This document shows, one piece after another, positions 25,285 to 32,728 of a stretch of DNA of 64,000 nucleotides. The first letter of the stretch is position 1; each line of letters opens with the position of its first letter. The notes beneath the pieces are model-generated. The model did no database searches and was not told where the DNA came from. It saw only the letters and a list, made by a program, of their open reading frames with translations. The stretch spans positions 124,001-188,000 of the forward strand of contig NZ_JALJVY010000003.1 of the NCBI RefSeq assembly GCF_024168485.1, read 5' to 3'. This stretch comes from Sphingobium sp. OAS761. Lineage in GTDB: Bacteria; Pseudomonadota; Alphaproteobacteria; Sphingomonadales; Sphingomonadaceae. A program made the translations under genes and the position numbers.

Positions 25285-26191
25285 AGCCTATGTGGCGCAG
25301 GTCGCGCTCCTCGTTCGCGCGCTCCCATTGGTCGCCGACGAGCCCGAATTCGCGCTCAAGGGCGGCACGGCGATCAACCTGTTCTATCGCGACATGCCGC
25401 GGCTTTCGGTCGATATCGACCTCACCTACATGCCGCTCGACGACCGCGGCACGGCCCTGACAAACATCAGTGCCGCCTTCGGTCGACTGGCCGAGCGCGC
25501 GCAGCGCGACCTGCGCGGCATCGAGGCGCAGCGGATCAGCGGCGGCGGCGATGGCGATACCCGGGTCCTGCTGCGCGCCGCCGGGGCCGAGGTGAAGATC
25601 GAGGTTTCACCGGTGCTTCGCGGCACCGTGGTGCCGCCGCACATGATGCGCGTGACCGACCCGGTGGAGGAGGCATTCGGCTTCGCCGAAATGTCGGTGC
25701 TGGCCTTCGAAGACCTGTACGCCGGCAAGCTCTGCGCCGCGCTTGATCGCCAGCATCCGCGCGATCTGTACGACGTGCATCTCCTGTACGAGCATGAAGG
25801 CGTCACCGACGCGCTGTATCGGACATTCCTGATCTACGCCGCCTCCTCGCCGCGACCGCTCCACGAACTGATCGCGCCCAATCGCATCGACATCGACCGC
25901 GCCTTCGCCCAGGAGTTCGACGGCATGACGATCGAGCATGTTCCCCTTCAAACCCTGCTCGCGGCGCGCGACCGGCTGTTTCGCGATGTGGCGGACCGCG
26001 CGACCGGGGGCGCGGCAGAATTCCTGCTCTCGCTCCACGATGGCGAGCCGGACTTCGGGCTGGTCGGTCATCCGGCGGCTGCGGACCTGCCGGCGATAAA
26101 ATGGAAGCTGCTCAACCTGAGAAAACTCAGGGACAGCAATCCGCAAAAGCATGCCGACCAGCGCGGCAGGCTGGAGGCTGCGCTCCGCTGA
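25274..26191 (+). CDS. Type IV toxin, AbiEii/AbiGii nucleotidyltransferase
   Basis: 305 aa from ATG 25274, inside the end of abiEi. The DNA-polymerase-beta-like nucleotidyltransferase motif is intact: 'FALKGGTAINLFYRDMPRLS' then 'DIDLTYM' (GGT...DxD), followed by 'EVKIEVSPV' and 'LYAGKLCAALDRQHPRDLYDVHLL', which carries the conserved Lys and Asp. Relatives attach nucleotides to tRNA acceptor ends and stop growth. All visible catalytic residues are present, so the toxin is likely active. Confidence 0.9.
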   Translation: MAREAYVAQVALLVRALPLVADEPEFALKGGTAINLFYRDMPRLSVDIDLTYMPLDDRGTALTNISAAFGRLAERAQRDLRGIEAQRISGGGDGDTRVLLRAAGAEVKIEVSPVLRGTVVPPHMMRVTDPVEEAFGFAEMSVLAFEDLYAGKLCAALDRQHPRDLYDVHLLYEHEGVTDALYRTFLIYAASSPRPLHELIAPNRIDIDRAFAQEFDGMTIEHVPLQTLLAARDRLFRDVADRATGGAAEFLLSLHDGEPDFGLVGHPAAADLPAIKWKLLNLRKLRDSNPQKHADQRGRLEAALR

Positions 26192-26288
26192 TGATTCGGG
26201 ACGACCGCCTGCTGCATCTCCGCTTCGCGCGCAAGCCGGGCCTGGAGGCCGCGCGATCGTGACGGCCCTCCTTCGTTGCCGAGGCGCC

Positions 26289-26882
26289 ATGAGCGAGATG
26301 CAGGCTCTGTTCGGCGCCGAGCCTTGCGGCAAGCCGGCCTGGGAACCCCTGATCTGGCCCGGCGAGCCGGTTGTTGCCGTCACCGAACGCAATGGCCGGC
26401 GGATGATCGATACACAGGCCTGGGGCCTGCCGGCGGCGGCATTCGTCGACTCCGACCGGTCGCGCGCACATCGTGCCATCCTCTTTCCACGCGAACTTCG
26501 CGCGGACGCCGGCGCGCTCGTGGATCCCGGCGAACTCGAGCGCTGCCTCATCGTGCTTGAATCCTTCGCCTATCCTGACGGACCCGGCGGGCAGCGAACG
26601 CGCGCATGGGCGGGCCTGTGGGAACAGCCACTGGTCGGCTGGGCCGGCTTCTGCGTGCCGGGTGGCCAAGGTTGCGCAGGCCTTCTCGTCTTGGCCAATC
26701 CGCTCATCGAGCGCGCCAGCCGGCACATGCCGCTGCTCCTGCGTCCGGACGGTCACGACGCCTGGCTCGACGGAAGTGCGACGATCCTGTCGGTGGCGGC
26801 GGTCACGGAGGAAGCGGACTTCTTTCTCGAGCGCACGGACGAACGCTGGTCGACCGGCGCATCGCTCGACGACGAGGACTGA
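26289..26882 (+). CDS. SRAP/YedK-like protein lacking the catalytic N-terminal cysteine
   Basis: 197 aa from ATG 26289 after GAGG. The order 'ALFGAEP', 'WGLPAAAF', 'LERCLIVLESFAYPD', 'WAGLWEQPLVGWAGFCV', 'MPLLLRPDGHDAWLDG' follows the SRAP (HMCES/YedK) family, which shields abasic sites in single-stranded DNA through Cys2. Here the start gives Met-Ser and no Met-Cys can be produced from nearby starts; a Cys codon at 26275 lies before the start. The DNA crosslinking activity is probably lost or altered. It follows the AbiE pair on the same strand. Confidence 0.6.
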   Translation: MSEMQALFGAEPCGKPAWEPLIWPGEPVVAVTERNGRRMIDTQAWGLPAAAFVDSDRSRAHRAILFPRELRADAGALVDPGELERCLIVLESFAYPDGPGGQRTRAWAGLWEQPLVGWAGFCVPGGQGCAGLLVLANPLIERASRHMPLLLRPDGHDAWLDGSATILSVAAVTEEADFFLERTDERWSTGASLDDED

Positions 26883-26894
26883 AATGCGGGGAGT

Positions 26895-26941
26895 GTGACA
26901 AAACCTCGGACTCGACGCGATCCTGTCCGAGGTTTCGTCAC
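26895..26941. terminator. Bidirectional hairpin terminator
   Basis: The 17-base arms 26895-26911 and 26925-26941 pair with one mismatch (ACCTCGGAC against GTCCGAGGT in the core), with a 13-base loop. It sits between the SRAP-like gene and the convergent integrase gene. A tract of A before and T after parts of the stem suits termination in both directions. Confidence 0.7.
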
Positions 26942-26951
26942 CCATATTGGG

Positions 26952-28178
26952 CTAGCCCATCGTCTTCCGACCGAAATCAGGCCGCAGTACCTTTCCGCCG
27001 TCGCGCAACAGGTCGAGATAGTCCGACCAGTGCTGCATCATTCGAACGCGTTCATCCCAATATTCGCCGCGAGCGTAAGCGCGCCGGACTTGGTTGGTAT
27101 CGACATGGGCGAGCTGGCGCTCGATCGCGTCGGGGTTCCATTCGCCCATCTCGTTGAGCAGGGTGGCGGCCATTGCCCGGAAGCCGTGCGCGGTCATTTG
27201 GTCGGTCGTGTAGCCGAGCTTACGCAGCCCTTGATTGACCGCGTTCTCCGACATCGCCTTCCGCGGCTTTCCGAGGCACGGGAACAGGTATTTCCACCAG
27301 TGCGTATGCTCGTGAAGCTCCTTGAGCATCGCGATCACCTGCCGCGATAGCGGCACCCGGTGCGGTCGCCGCATCTTCATCCTCTCTGCCGGAATGAACC
27401 AGATCGCCTCGTCGAAATCGATGTCGGTCCATACCGCCTGCCGAAGCTCGCCTGGGCGAAGCAGCACATGCGGGGACAGGCGCATCGCCATGACCGTGAC
27501 CTTGTGGCCGCGATAGCCGTCGATTGCCCGCAGCAGCGTGCCCACTTCGGACGGCCGCGTGATGGCCGCGAAATGCTTGACCTTGGGCACGGCGATCGCG
27601 CCGCGAAGATCAGCGGCGACATCCTTGTCGCACCGAACCGTCGCCACGCCATAGCGGAACACGCGGCTGAGCACGCTGCGCATGCGCCGCGCGCTTTCGT
27701 AGGCGCCGGTCGCCTCGACCTTGCGCAGGACGGCGAGCGCCTCGTGCGGGGTGATCTGCGCGATGGGGATGCTACCGATCAAGGGATAGGCCTTGGCGAG
27801 CAGCCAGCGGATCTTGTCGACGGTCACCGGCGCCAGGCCGTCCCGCTCGCATTTGACGAGCCATTCCTCGGCGACCGCCTCGAAGGTGTTGGCAGCGGCG
27901 TACTTCGCAGCGATCCGTGCGCGCTTTTTCTCCAGCGCCGGATCGATCCCCTCGGCAATCTTCTTCTTGGCCTCGTCGCGCCGGGCACGCGCTTCTGCGA
28001 GGCTTATGGTTGGCCATCCACCGAGATGGAGTTTCTTCTGCTTGTCGAGGAAGCGGTAGTTGAAGCGCCAGAGCTTCGAGCCGTTGGGCTGGATAACGAG
28101 ATAGAGGTTTTGAGAATCGGATAGGTTCCAAGCCTTCGCTCTCGGCTTGGCGGCATTGATCTGGATGTAGGTCAGCAT
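26952..28178 (-). CDS. Tyrosine-type site-specific integrase (P4 family)
   Basis: 408 aa from ATG 28178. The N-terminal DUF4102-like region ('AWNLSDSQNLYLVIQPNGSKLWRFNYRF', 'GGWPTISLAEARARRDEAKKKIAEGIDP') and a SAM-like core-binding domain are followed by the catalytic domain: Arg in 'LLRPGELRQAVW', 'HGFR', the late His in 'LAHVD', and the Tyr nucleophile in 'RRAYARGEYWDER'. These enzymes integrate islands at tRNA 3' ends. The gene lies 177 bp from the 3' end of tRNA-Leu in the same orientation, the standard arrangement. All catalytic residues are present. Confidence 0.93.
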   Translation of the reverse strand: MLTYIQINAAKPRAKAWNLSDSQNLYLVIQPNGSKLWRFNYRFLDKQKKLHLGGWPTISLAEARARRDEAKKKIAEGIDPALEKKRARIAAKYAAANTFEAVAEEWLVKCERDGLAPVTVDKIRWLLAKAYPLIGSIPIAQITPHEALAVLRKVEATGAYESARRMRSVLSRVFRYGVATVRCDKDVAADLRGAIAVPKVKHFAAITRPSEVGTLLRAIDGYRGHKVTVMAMRLSPHVLLRPGELRQAVWTDIDFDEAIWFIPAERMKMRRPHRVPLSRQVIAMLKELHEHTHWWKYLFPCLGKPRKAMSENAVNQGLRKLGYTTDQMTAHGFRAMAATLLNEMGEWNPDAIERQLAHVDTNQVRRAYARGEYWDERVRMMQHWSDYLDLLRDGGKVLRPDFGRKTMG

Positions 28179-28357
28179 GGTCGTTTTCCCAGCAAGGCCG
28201 GGTCGATCCGAGGGCAACAAAAAGGGCAGCAATTGTGGTCGCTGCACATGCCCTTAGGCGGATTTCGCCGGACGGTGTCTGGCGATTCTCGGTCTAAAAA
28301 TGCTGTGAAACCAGCCGCTTACTGGACTTGCCTGGACGCTACCAGAGCCAGTATTGG
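28179..28357. other. Attachment-site region between integrase and tRNA-Leu
   Basis: The 177 bp upstream of the integrase contain no gene. The tRNA 3' end and encoded CCA (28355-28357) mark the expected integration crossover, so the island/chromosome junction is placed at about 28355-28375. Short repeats of TGGAC (28323-28327 and 28333-28337) may be integrase arm sites. I did not find a second copy of the tRNA 3' end within the window, so the other attachment site is presumed to lie to the left of position 1. Confidence 0.6.
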
Positions 28358-28441
28358 TGCCCAGAAGAGGACTCGAACCTCCACGACCTTGCGATCGCCA
28401 GCACCTGAAGCTGGTGCGTCTACCAATTCCGCCATCTGGGC
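28355..28441 (-). tRNA. tRNA-Leu (anticodon CAG)
   Basis: 87 nt with encoded CCA. The acceptor stem GCCCAGA pairs with TCTGGGC, the D-loop reads AATTGGTAGACGC, the anticodon stem CCAGC/GCTGG encloses TTCAGGT (anticodon CAG), there is a long variable arm typical of tRNA-Leu, and the T-loop is GGTTCGAGTCC. It is intact and serves as the island's integration target. Confidence 0.97.
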
Positions 28442-28573
28442 ACGGGGTAGGAGCGCGCAACTAGCCGGTGCCTCCGGGGCTGTCAACCGCGCGGCCGGCA
28501 ATATTTTTCCCGCTTCTGGCGAAAGCTGCACTATGGCACGGGACCGGTTCCTCAAAGCGCGGAAAGACAATCG

Positions 28574-29329
28574 ATGGATCAGACCCAGCTTTCGCCCCCC
28601 GCCCGGTTCGCGCGGCCGGACGGCGTGCATCTGGCCTATCGCCATCGCGCCGGGACAGGGCCGACGCTGGTTTTCCTGCCGGGATATATGTCGGACATGG
28701 AGGGCGGCAAGGCGGTGGCGCTGGATCGCTGGGCGGCATCGACCGGGCGCGCCATGCTGCGGCTCGATTATGGCGGCTGCGGCGCGAGCGAAGGGCGGTT
28801 CGACGCGGGCACATTGGCAAGCTGGCGCGACGATGCCCTTTTGCTGCTCGATTCTCTGGTCGAAGGCCCGGTCGTGCTGGTGGGATCGTCCATGGGCGGC
28901 TGGCTGGCGCTGCTCGTGGCGCTGGCCCGGCCGGAGCGGGTCGCGGCGATCGTCGGTATCGCGGCGGCGCCCGATTTTACCGAGTGGGGCTTTACCGACG
29001 CGGACAAGGCGCTGTTACAGACGGAAGGCCGGATCGAGGAGCCGACACCCTATGGCGATGATCCCTATGTGACCACGCGCGCCTTCTGGGAATCTGGACA
29101 GGCCTTGCGCCTGCTGGACGGTCAGATCGCCATCGATTGTCCGGTACGATTGCTGCAGGGACAACAGGATCCGGACGTGCCGTGGGACGTGGCGGTCGCC
29201 CTTGCCAGCCGGTTGCGTTCATCCGATGTGCAGACGCTGCTGATTAAGGACGGCGACCATCGCCTTTCCCGCGACGGCGACATTGCTTTGCTGATCCGGG
29301 CCGTCTCCGCCTTGCTGGACATGATCTGA
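28574..29329 (+). CDS. Alpha/beta hydrolase
   Basis: 251 aa. The nucleophile elbow is GSSMGGW with the catalytic Ser; the acid is probably in 'LQGQQDPDVPWDVA' and the His in 'IKDGDHRLS'. 'LDYGGCGASEGRF' matches the ABHD10-like/YtoA-type carboxylesterase branch. This is the first gene on the chromosomal side of the tRNA-Leu. It ends overlapping the TPR gene by one base, suggesting an operon. Confidence 0.88.
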   Translation: MDQTQLSPPARFARPDGVHLAYRHRAGTGPTLVFLPGYMSDMEGGKAVALDRWAASTGRAMLRLDYGGCGASEGRFDAGTLASWRDDALLLLDSLVEGPVVLVGSSMGGWLALLVALARPERVAAIVGIAAAPDFTEWGFTDADKALLQTEGRIEEPTPYGDDPYVTTRAFWESGQALRLLDGQIAIDCPVRLLQGQQDPDVPWDVAVALASRLRSSDVQTLLIKDGDHRLSRDGDIALLIRAVSALLDMI

Positions 29330-30177
29330 TGCCCCTTATCCTGCTGCCGCTGCTGCTTCAGGCCTATGACCCGGAAATCGAGGCGGTGATGAACCGCAAG
29401 GCAAAGGAGCGGCAGCAGGCCGCCGCCGCAGCCAGCCCATCCGAAGATGCTGCCGCTGCCCGGGATGGCAGGCTCCCCGTTCCGCCCCAATTCGCCGCGC
29501 CCTTTCAGGCCTGTCTGGAACAGGCGAACGAGGCGCCGGACGCGGGCATAGCCTTTGCCCAGAAATGGCGGATCGACGGCGGCAGCTTTTACGCCCGCCA
29601 TTGCCTGGGCTTCGCCTATGCCCGGGCCGAGCGGTGGGCGCCGGCGGTCGTCGCGTTCGAACAGGCGGCGGAAGAGGCCGAACGGGGCGGCGAAATGACG
29701 CAGGGCGCGCGCCTGTGGGCACAGGCGGGCAACGCCGCGCTGGCCGGCGGGGATGCGGCAAAGGCCCGTGCCGATTTCGATGCGGCGCTGGCCCGCGGCC
29801 TGCCCGACGGACTGGAAAAGGGCGAGGTGCATCTCGACCGTGCCCGCGCCCTGGTCGCGCTGGGGGATATGACGGCGGCGCGGGAGTCGCTCGACACGGC
29901 ACTCACCATGGCGCCGCAGGACCCGCTCGCCTGGCTGTTGTCCGCCACCCTGGCGCGGCGGACGGGCGAAATGGCGCTGGCCCGGGCGCATGTCGCCCGC
30001 GCGGTGAAGCTTTCGCCCGACGATGCCTCGGTCGCGCTGGAAGAAGGCAATGTCGCGATCTTGAGCGGCGAGGCGAACGTCGCGCGATCGGCCTGGGAAC
30101 GTGCCGTCAGGCTGGCGCCCGATTCCCCCGCGGGGAAGGCAGCAGCCGACAATCTGACCCGCTTGCCACCGCCCTAG
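29329..30177 (+). CDS. Tetratricopeptide-repeat protein
   Basis: 282 aa. A short hydrophobic leader ('MPLILLPLLLQAY') suggests export or a membrane anchor. TPR units occur from residue 95 on: 'ARHCLGFAYARAERWAPAVVAFEQA', 'WAQAGNAALAGGDAAKARADFDAAL', 'LDRARALVALGDMTAARESL'. It overlaps the hydrolase stop by one base and is convergent with the SIMPL gene. A scaffold role is likely. The partner is unknown. Confidence 0.8.
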   Translation: MPLILLPLLLQAYDPEIEAVMNRKAKERQQAAAAASPSEDAAAARDGRLPVPPQFAAPFQACLEQANEAPDAGIAFAQKWRIDGGSFYARHCLGFAYARAERWAPAVVAFEQAAEEAERGGEMTQGARLWAQAGNAALAGGDAAKARADFDAALARGLPDGLEKGEVHLDRARALVALGDMTAARESLDTALTMAPQDPLAWLLSATLARRTGEMALARAHVARAVKLSPDDASVALEEGNVAILSGEANVARSAWERAVRLAPDSPAGKAAADNLTRLPPP

Positions 30178-30242
30178 TGGATGGATTTCGACATTCGAGC
30201 GAGACTTGGCCTCGAACGGTATCGAATGTCGGAATCGGACCA
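30178..30242. repeat. 65-bp inverted-repeat element between convergent genes
   Basis: Arms of 21 bp (30178-30198 and 30222-30242) pair with four mismatches; the inner ten, CGACATTCGA and TCGAATGTCG, are perfect. It begins at the base after the TPR stop codon. It could be a bidirectional terminator or a dispersed MITE/REP-like element. Confidence 0.65.
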
Positions 30243-30270
30243 CCAGGCGCAGTTCCCCGCCCGTCGCCCG

Positions 30271-30981
30271 CTATTTTAGGTAAAAGTCGACCGTGGTGAC
30301 GACGCGTACCTTCTTGTAGGGCGTGTCGCTCGACCCGTCGCCGCCGCCTTCGCCGTCGCGCGCGTCGATCGAGAAATAGCCCTGGGTCGCGCTCTTGATG
30401 CCGCCGACGCCTGCGCCGCTATCCTGGGCGAACTGTTCGGCGGCGGCGCGCGCATCCCTGGTGGCCGCCGCCACCATGTCGGGCTTGATGTCGTTGAGCT
30501 TGGTGAAGCTGTAACGCATGCCCGACCCTTCCTGTAGGGTCACGCCGCGCCGCACCAGGTCGAACTGCTGTGCGACGGCCTTTTGCGCGCGGGGGATGTC
30601 GGTCGTGCGCAGCAACATCCGCTGGGTGATGGTGATGGTGTTGACGCCGTTGTTGAGCCACTGGTTGACCCCCGCGCCCACCGGGGTCAGGTCGCCCGGC
30701 CGGAATCCCAGGGCCTGGAAATATGCGCGCAATTCCTTGGTATTGCTGTCGATTTCGGATCGCACTGCGGGCAGGTCGAAACCCGTGGCCGAATAGCTGA
30801 TCGACCAGGTCGCCAGATCGGCGGTAACGTCCTTTTCCGCCAGGCCGCGCACGGTGACGGAACGGTCCGCCGCCTTCGCCCGCTTAAGTCCGTCGCCCAG
30901 CAGGTAGCCGCCGGCGACCACGCCGAAAGCCAGCAGGGCGGCGCTGCCCAGCATCACCTTGTCCCTTATGTCGAATGCCAT
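30271..30981 (-). CDS. SIMPL (DUF541) domain protein
   Basis: 236 aa. One N-terminal membrane span ('VMLGSAALLAFGVVAGGYLLG') and then the SIMPL pattern 'VTVRGLAEKDVTADLATWSI', 'NTITITQRMLLRTTDI' and 'GYFSIDARD' near the C-terminus. Members are periplasmic proteins linked to oxidative-stress protection or interaction with kinases; no enzymatic activity is settled. It faces the TPR gene. Confidence 0.88.
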   Translation of the reverse strand: MAFDIRDKVMLGSAALLAFGVVAGGYLLGDGLKRAKAADRSVTVRGLAEKDVTADLATWSISYSATGFDLPAVRSEIDSNTKELRAYFQALGFRPGDLTPVGAGVNQWLNNGVNTITITQRMLLRTTDIPRAQKAVAQQFDLVRRGVTLQEGSGMRYSFTKLNDIKPDMVAAATRDARAAAEQFAQDSGAGVGGIKSATQGYFSIDARDGEGGGDGSSDTPYKKVRVVTTVDFYLK

Positions 30982-31083
30982 CCGCTTTCCCCTTCCGTCC
31001 GGTGCCGTGCGACCTTATCTTGTAGGCATGTCTGCCATCGCCGAGATGAACCGTTGCTTTATAGCGACGAACGGAGAATAGCC

Positions 31084-31518
31084 ATGCCCAAATATCTACA
31101 TAGCATGATCCGCGTCACCGATGTCGATCGGACGATCGCCTTCTTCGAACTGCTCGGCCTCAAGGAACTGAGCCGGTTCGACAATGCGCAGGGCCGCTTC
31201 ACGCTGATCTTCATGGCGGCCCCGGGGGACGAGGATGCACGGGTAGAGCTGACCTACAACTGGCCGCCGGAGGATGGCGGCACGCCCGAAGCCTATGATG
31301 GCGGGCGTAATTTCGGGCACCTGGCCTACCGGGTGGAAAATATCTACGACACCTGCCGGCGGCTGATGGACGCCGGGATCACCATCAACCGCCCGCCGCG
31401 CGACGGGCATATGGCGTTCGTCCGCACGCCCGACAATATCTCGATCGAACTGTTGCAGGACGGGCATCTGGAGCCAGCCGAACCCTGGGTTTCGATGCCC
31501 AATGTGGGGACATGGTGA
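31084..31518 (+). CDS. gloA: Lactoylglutathione lyase (glyoxalase I)
   Basis: 144 aa from ATG 31084. VOC-fold metal ligands are visible: His in 'LHSMIRV', Glu in 'VELTYNW', His in 'FGHLAYRV' and Glu in 'ISIELLQ'. It converts the methylglyoxal-glutathione hemithioacetal to S-lactoylglutathione. It overlaps gloB, so both glyoxalase steps are co-expressed in the cytoplasm. Confidence 0.9.
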   Translation: MPKYLHSMIRVTDVDRTIAFFELLGLKELSRFDNAQGRFTLIFMAAPGDEDARVELTYNWPPEDGGTPEAYDGGRNFGHLAYRVENIYDTCRRLMDAGITINRPPRDGHMAFVRTPDNISIELLQDGHLEPAEPWVSMPNVGTW

Positions 31519-32246
31519 TGTCCATGCTGGACGTGGTGCGCATCCCGGTGCTGTCCGACAATTATGTCTGGCTGCTGCACGACCATGCCAGCGGCGACAC
31601 GGTGGTGATCGATCCCGCCGTGGCGGAGCCGGTACTGGACGCGGCGGCGGCGCGCGGCTGGACCATCGGCCAGATCTGGAACACCCACTGGCATGGCGAT
31701 CATGTCGGCGGCAATGCCGCCATCAGGGCAGCGACCGGATGCACCATCACCGGGCCGGCGGCGGAGGCGGCGAAGATCGGCACGCTCGACCGGACGGTCG
31801 GCGAAGGCGACAGCGTCCGGATCGGTGAGCATAGCGCCCGAGTGATGGCGGTTCCGGCCCATACCGCCGGGCACGTCGCCTATCACCTGGCCGACGACCA
31901 TATGGTCTTTGTGGGCGACACATTGTTCGCGATGGGATGCGGCCGCCTGTTCGAAGGCACGGCGACGCAGATGTTCGACAATATGCGGCGGCTGGCCGCC
32001 CTGCCGGACGATACGATCGTCTATTGCGCGCATGAATATACGCTCTCGAACGGCCGCTTCGCCGTGCGGGTGGAGCCGGAAAATGCCGCGCTGGCGGCAC
32101 GGGTGGCGGCGGTGGAAGCAGCCCGCGCGCGCGGCGAGGCCACCGTGCCGACGACAATCGGGCAGGAACGCGCGACCAACATCTTCATGCGCGCCCGCGA
32201 CGCGGACGAACTGGCAGAGCGGCGGCTGGCCAAGGACGCGGCGTGA
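31512..32246 (+). CDS. gloB: Hydroxyacylglutathione hydrolase (glyoxalase II)
   Basis: 244 aa. The metallo-beta-lactamase motif THWHGDH binds the two metals, with later ligands in 'PAHTAGHVAYH' and 'FVGDTLFAMGCGRLFEG'. The C-terminal 'YCAHEYTLSNGRFA' domain is typical of glyoxalase II. It hydrolyses S-lactoylglutathione to D-lactate and glutathione. The ATG 31512 lies inside the end of gloA. Confidence 0.93.
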   Translation: MVMSMLDVVRIPVLSDNYVWLLHDHASGDTVVIDPAVAEPVLDAAAARGWTIGQIWNTHWHGDHVGGNAAIRAATGCTITGPAAEAAKIGTLDRTVGEGDSVRIGEHSARVMAVPAHTAGHVAYHLADDHMVFVGDTLFAMGCGRLFEGTATQMFDNMRRLAALPDDTIVYCAHEYTLSNGRFAVRVEPENAALAARVAAVEAARARGEATVPTTIGQERATNIFMRARDADELAERRLAKDAA

Positions 32247-32301
32247 CGGACCGGCCGCCATGGCATCGTCTCGCAGGACGGGTTTGCGAAGGAGAGACGC
32301 G

Positions 32302-32703
32302 ATGCGCGGATGGATGATATGTGCCCCCCTGCTGCTGGCCGCCTGTGCCGGCGGCAATGTGCCCCGGCCGCTGACGGACAAACAGGCGGCGAAACTGGCC
32401 CAGGCGCTGGACGGCAAGGTCGCGGGCACGCCCGTCAGTTGCATCGACCGGCGGACGCAGAGCAACCTGACCGCCATCAGCGACACCGTGCTGCTCTATC
32501 GGGTCAGCCGCAAGCTGCTGTACCGGAACGACCTGATCGGCAGTTGCAGCGGTCTCGCACGCGGCGACATCGTCGTGACGCAGAGCTTCGGCACGCAATT
32601 GTGTCGCGGCGACATGACGCGCACCGTCGATCGCACGTCCGGCATGATGACCGGCGCCTGCGCCCTGGGCGACTTCACCCCCTATCGCACGCCGGCAGAA
32701 TGA
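32302..32703 (+). CDS. Putative lipoprotein of unknown function
   Basis: 133 aa. The signal peptide ends in a lipobox LLAAC (Cys at residue 15), so the protein is probably lipidated and membrane-anchored. The mature part has four Cys that could form two disulfides ('VSCIDRRTQSN', 'GSCSGLARGD', 'TQLCRGD', 'GACALGDF'). Similar small proteins of unknown role occur in sphingomonads. AAGGAGA lies eight bases before ATG 32302. Confidence 0.75.
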   Translation: MRGWMICAPLLLAACAGGNVPRPLTDKQAAKLAQALDGKVAGTPVSCIDRRTQSNLTAISDTVLLYRVSRKLLYRNDLIGSCSGLARGDIVVTQSFGTQLCRGDMTRTVDRTSGMMTGACALGDFTPYRTPAE

Positions 32704-32728
32704 GTGCCGCGGACGCCCCGCGCCCGGA

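Noticed and set aside
1..28354. Second copy of the tRNA-Leu 3' end as an internal attachment site
   Set aside because: Reading for the GGACTCGAACC-type block found no convincing match inside the window.
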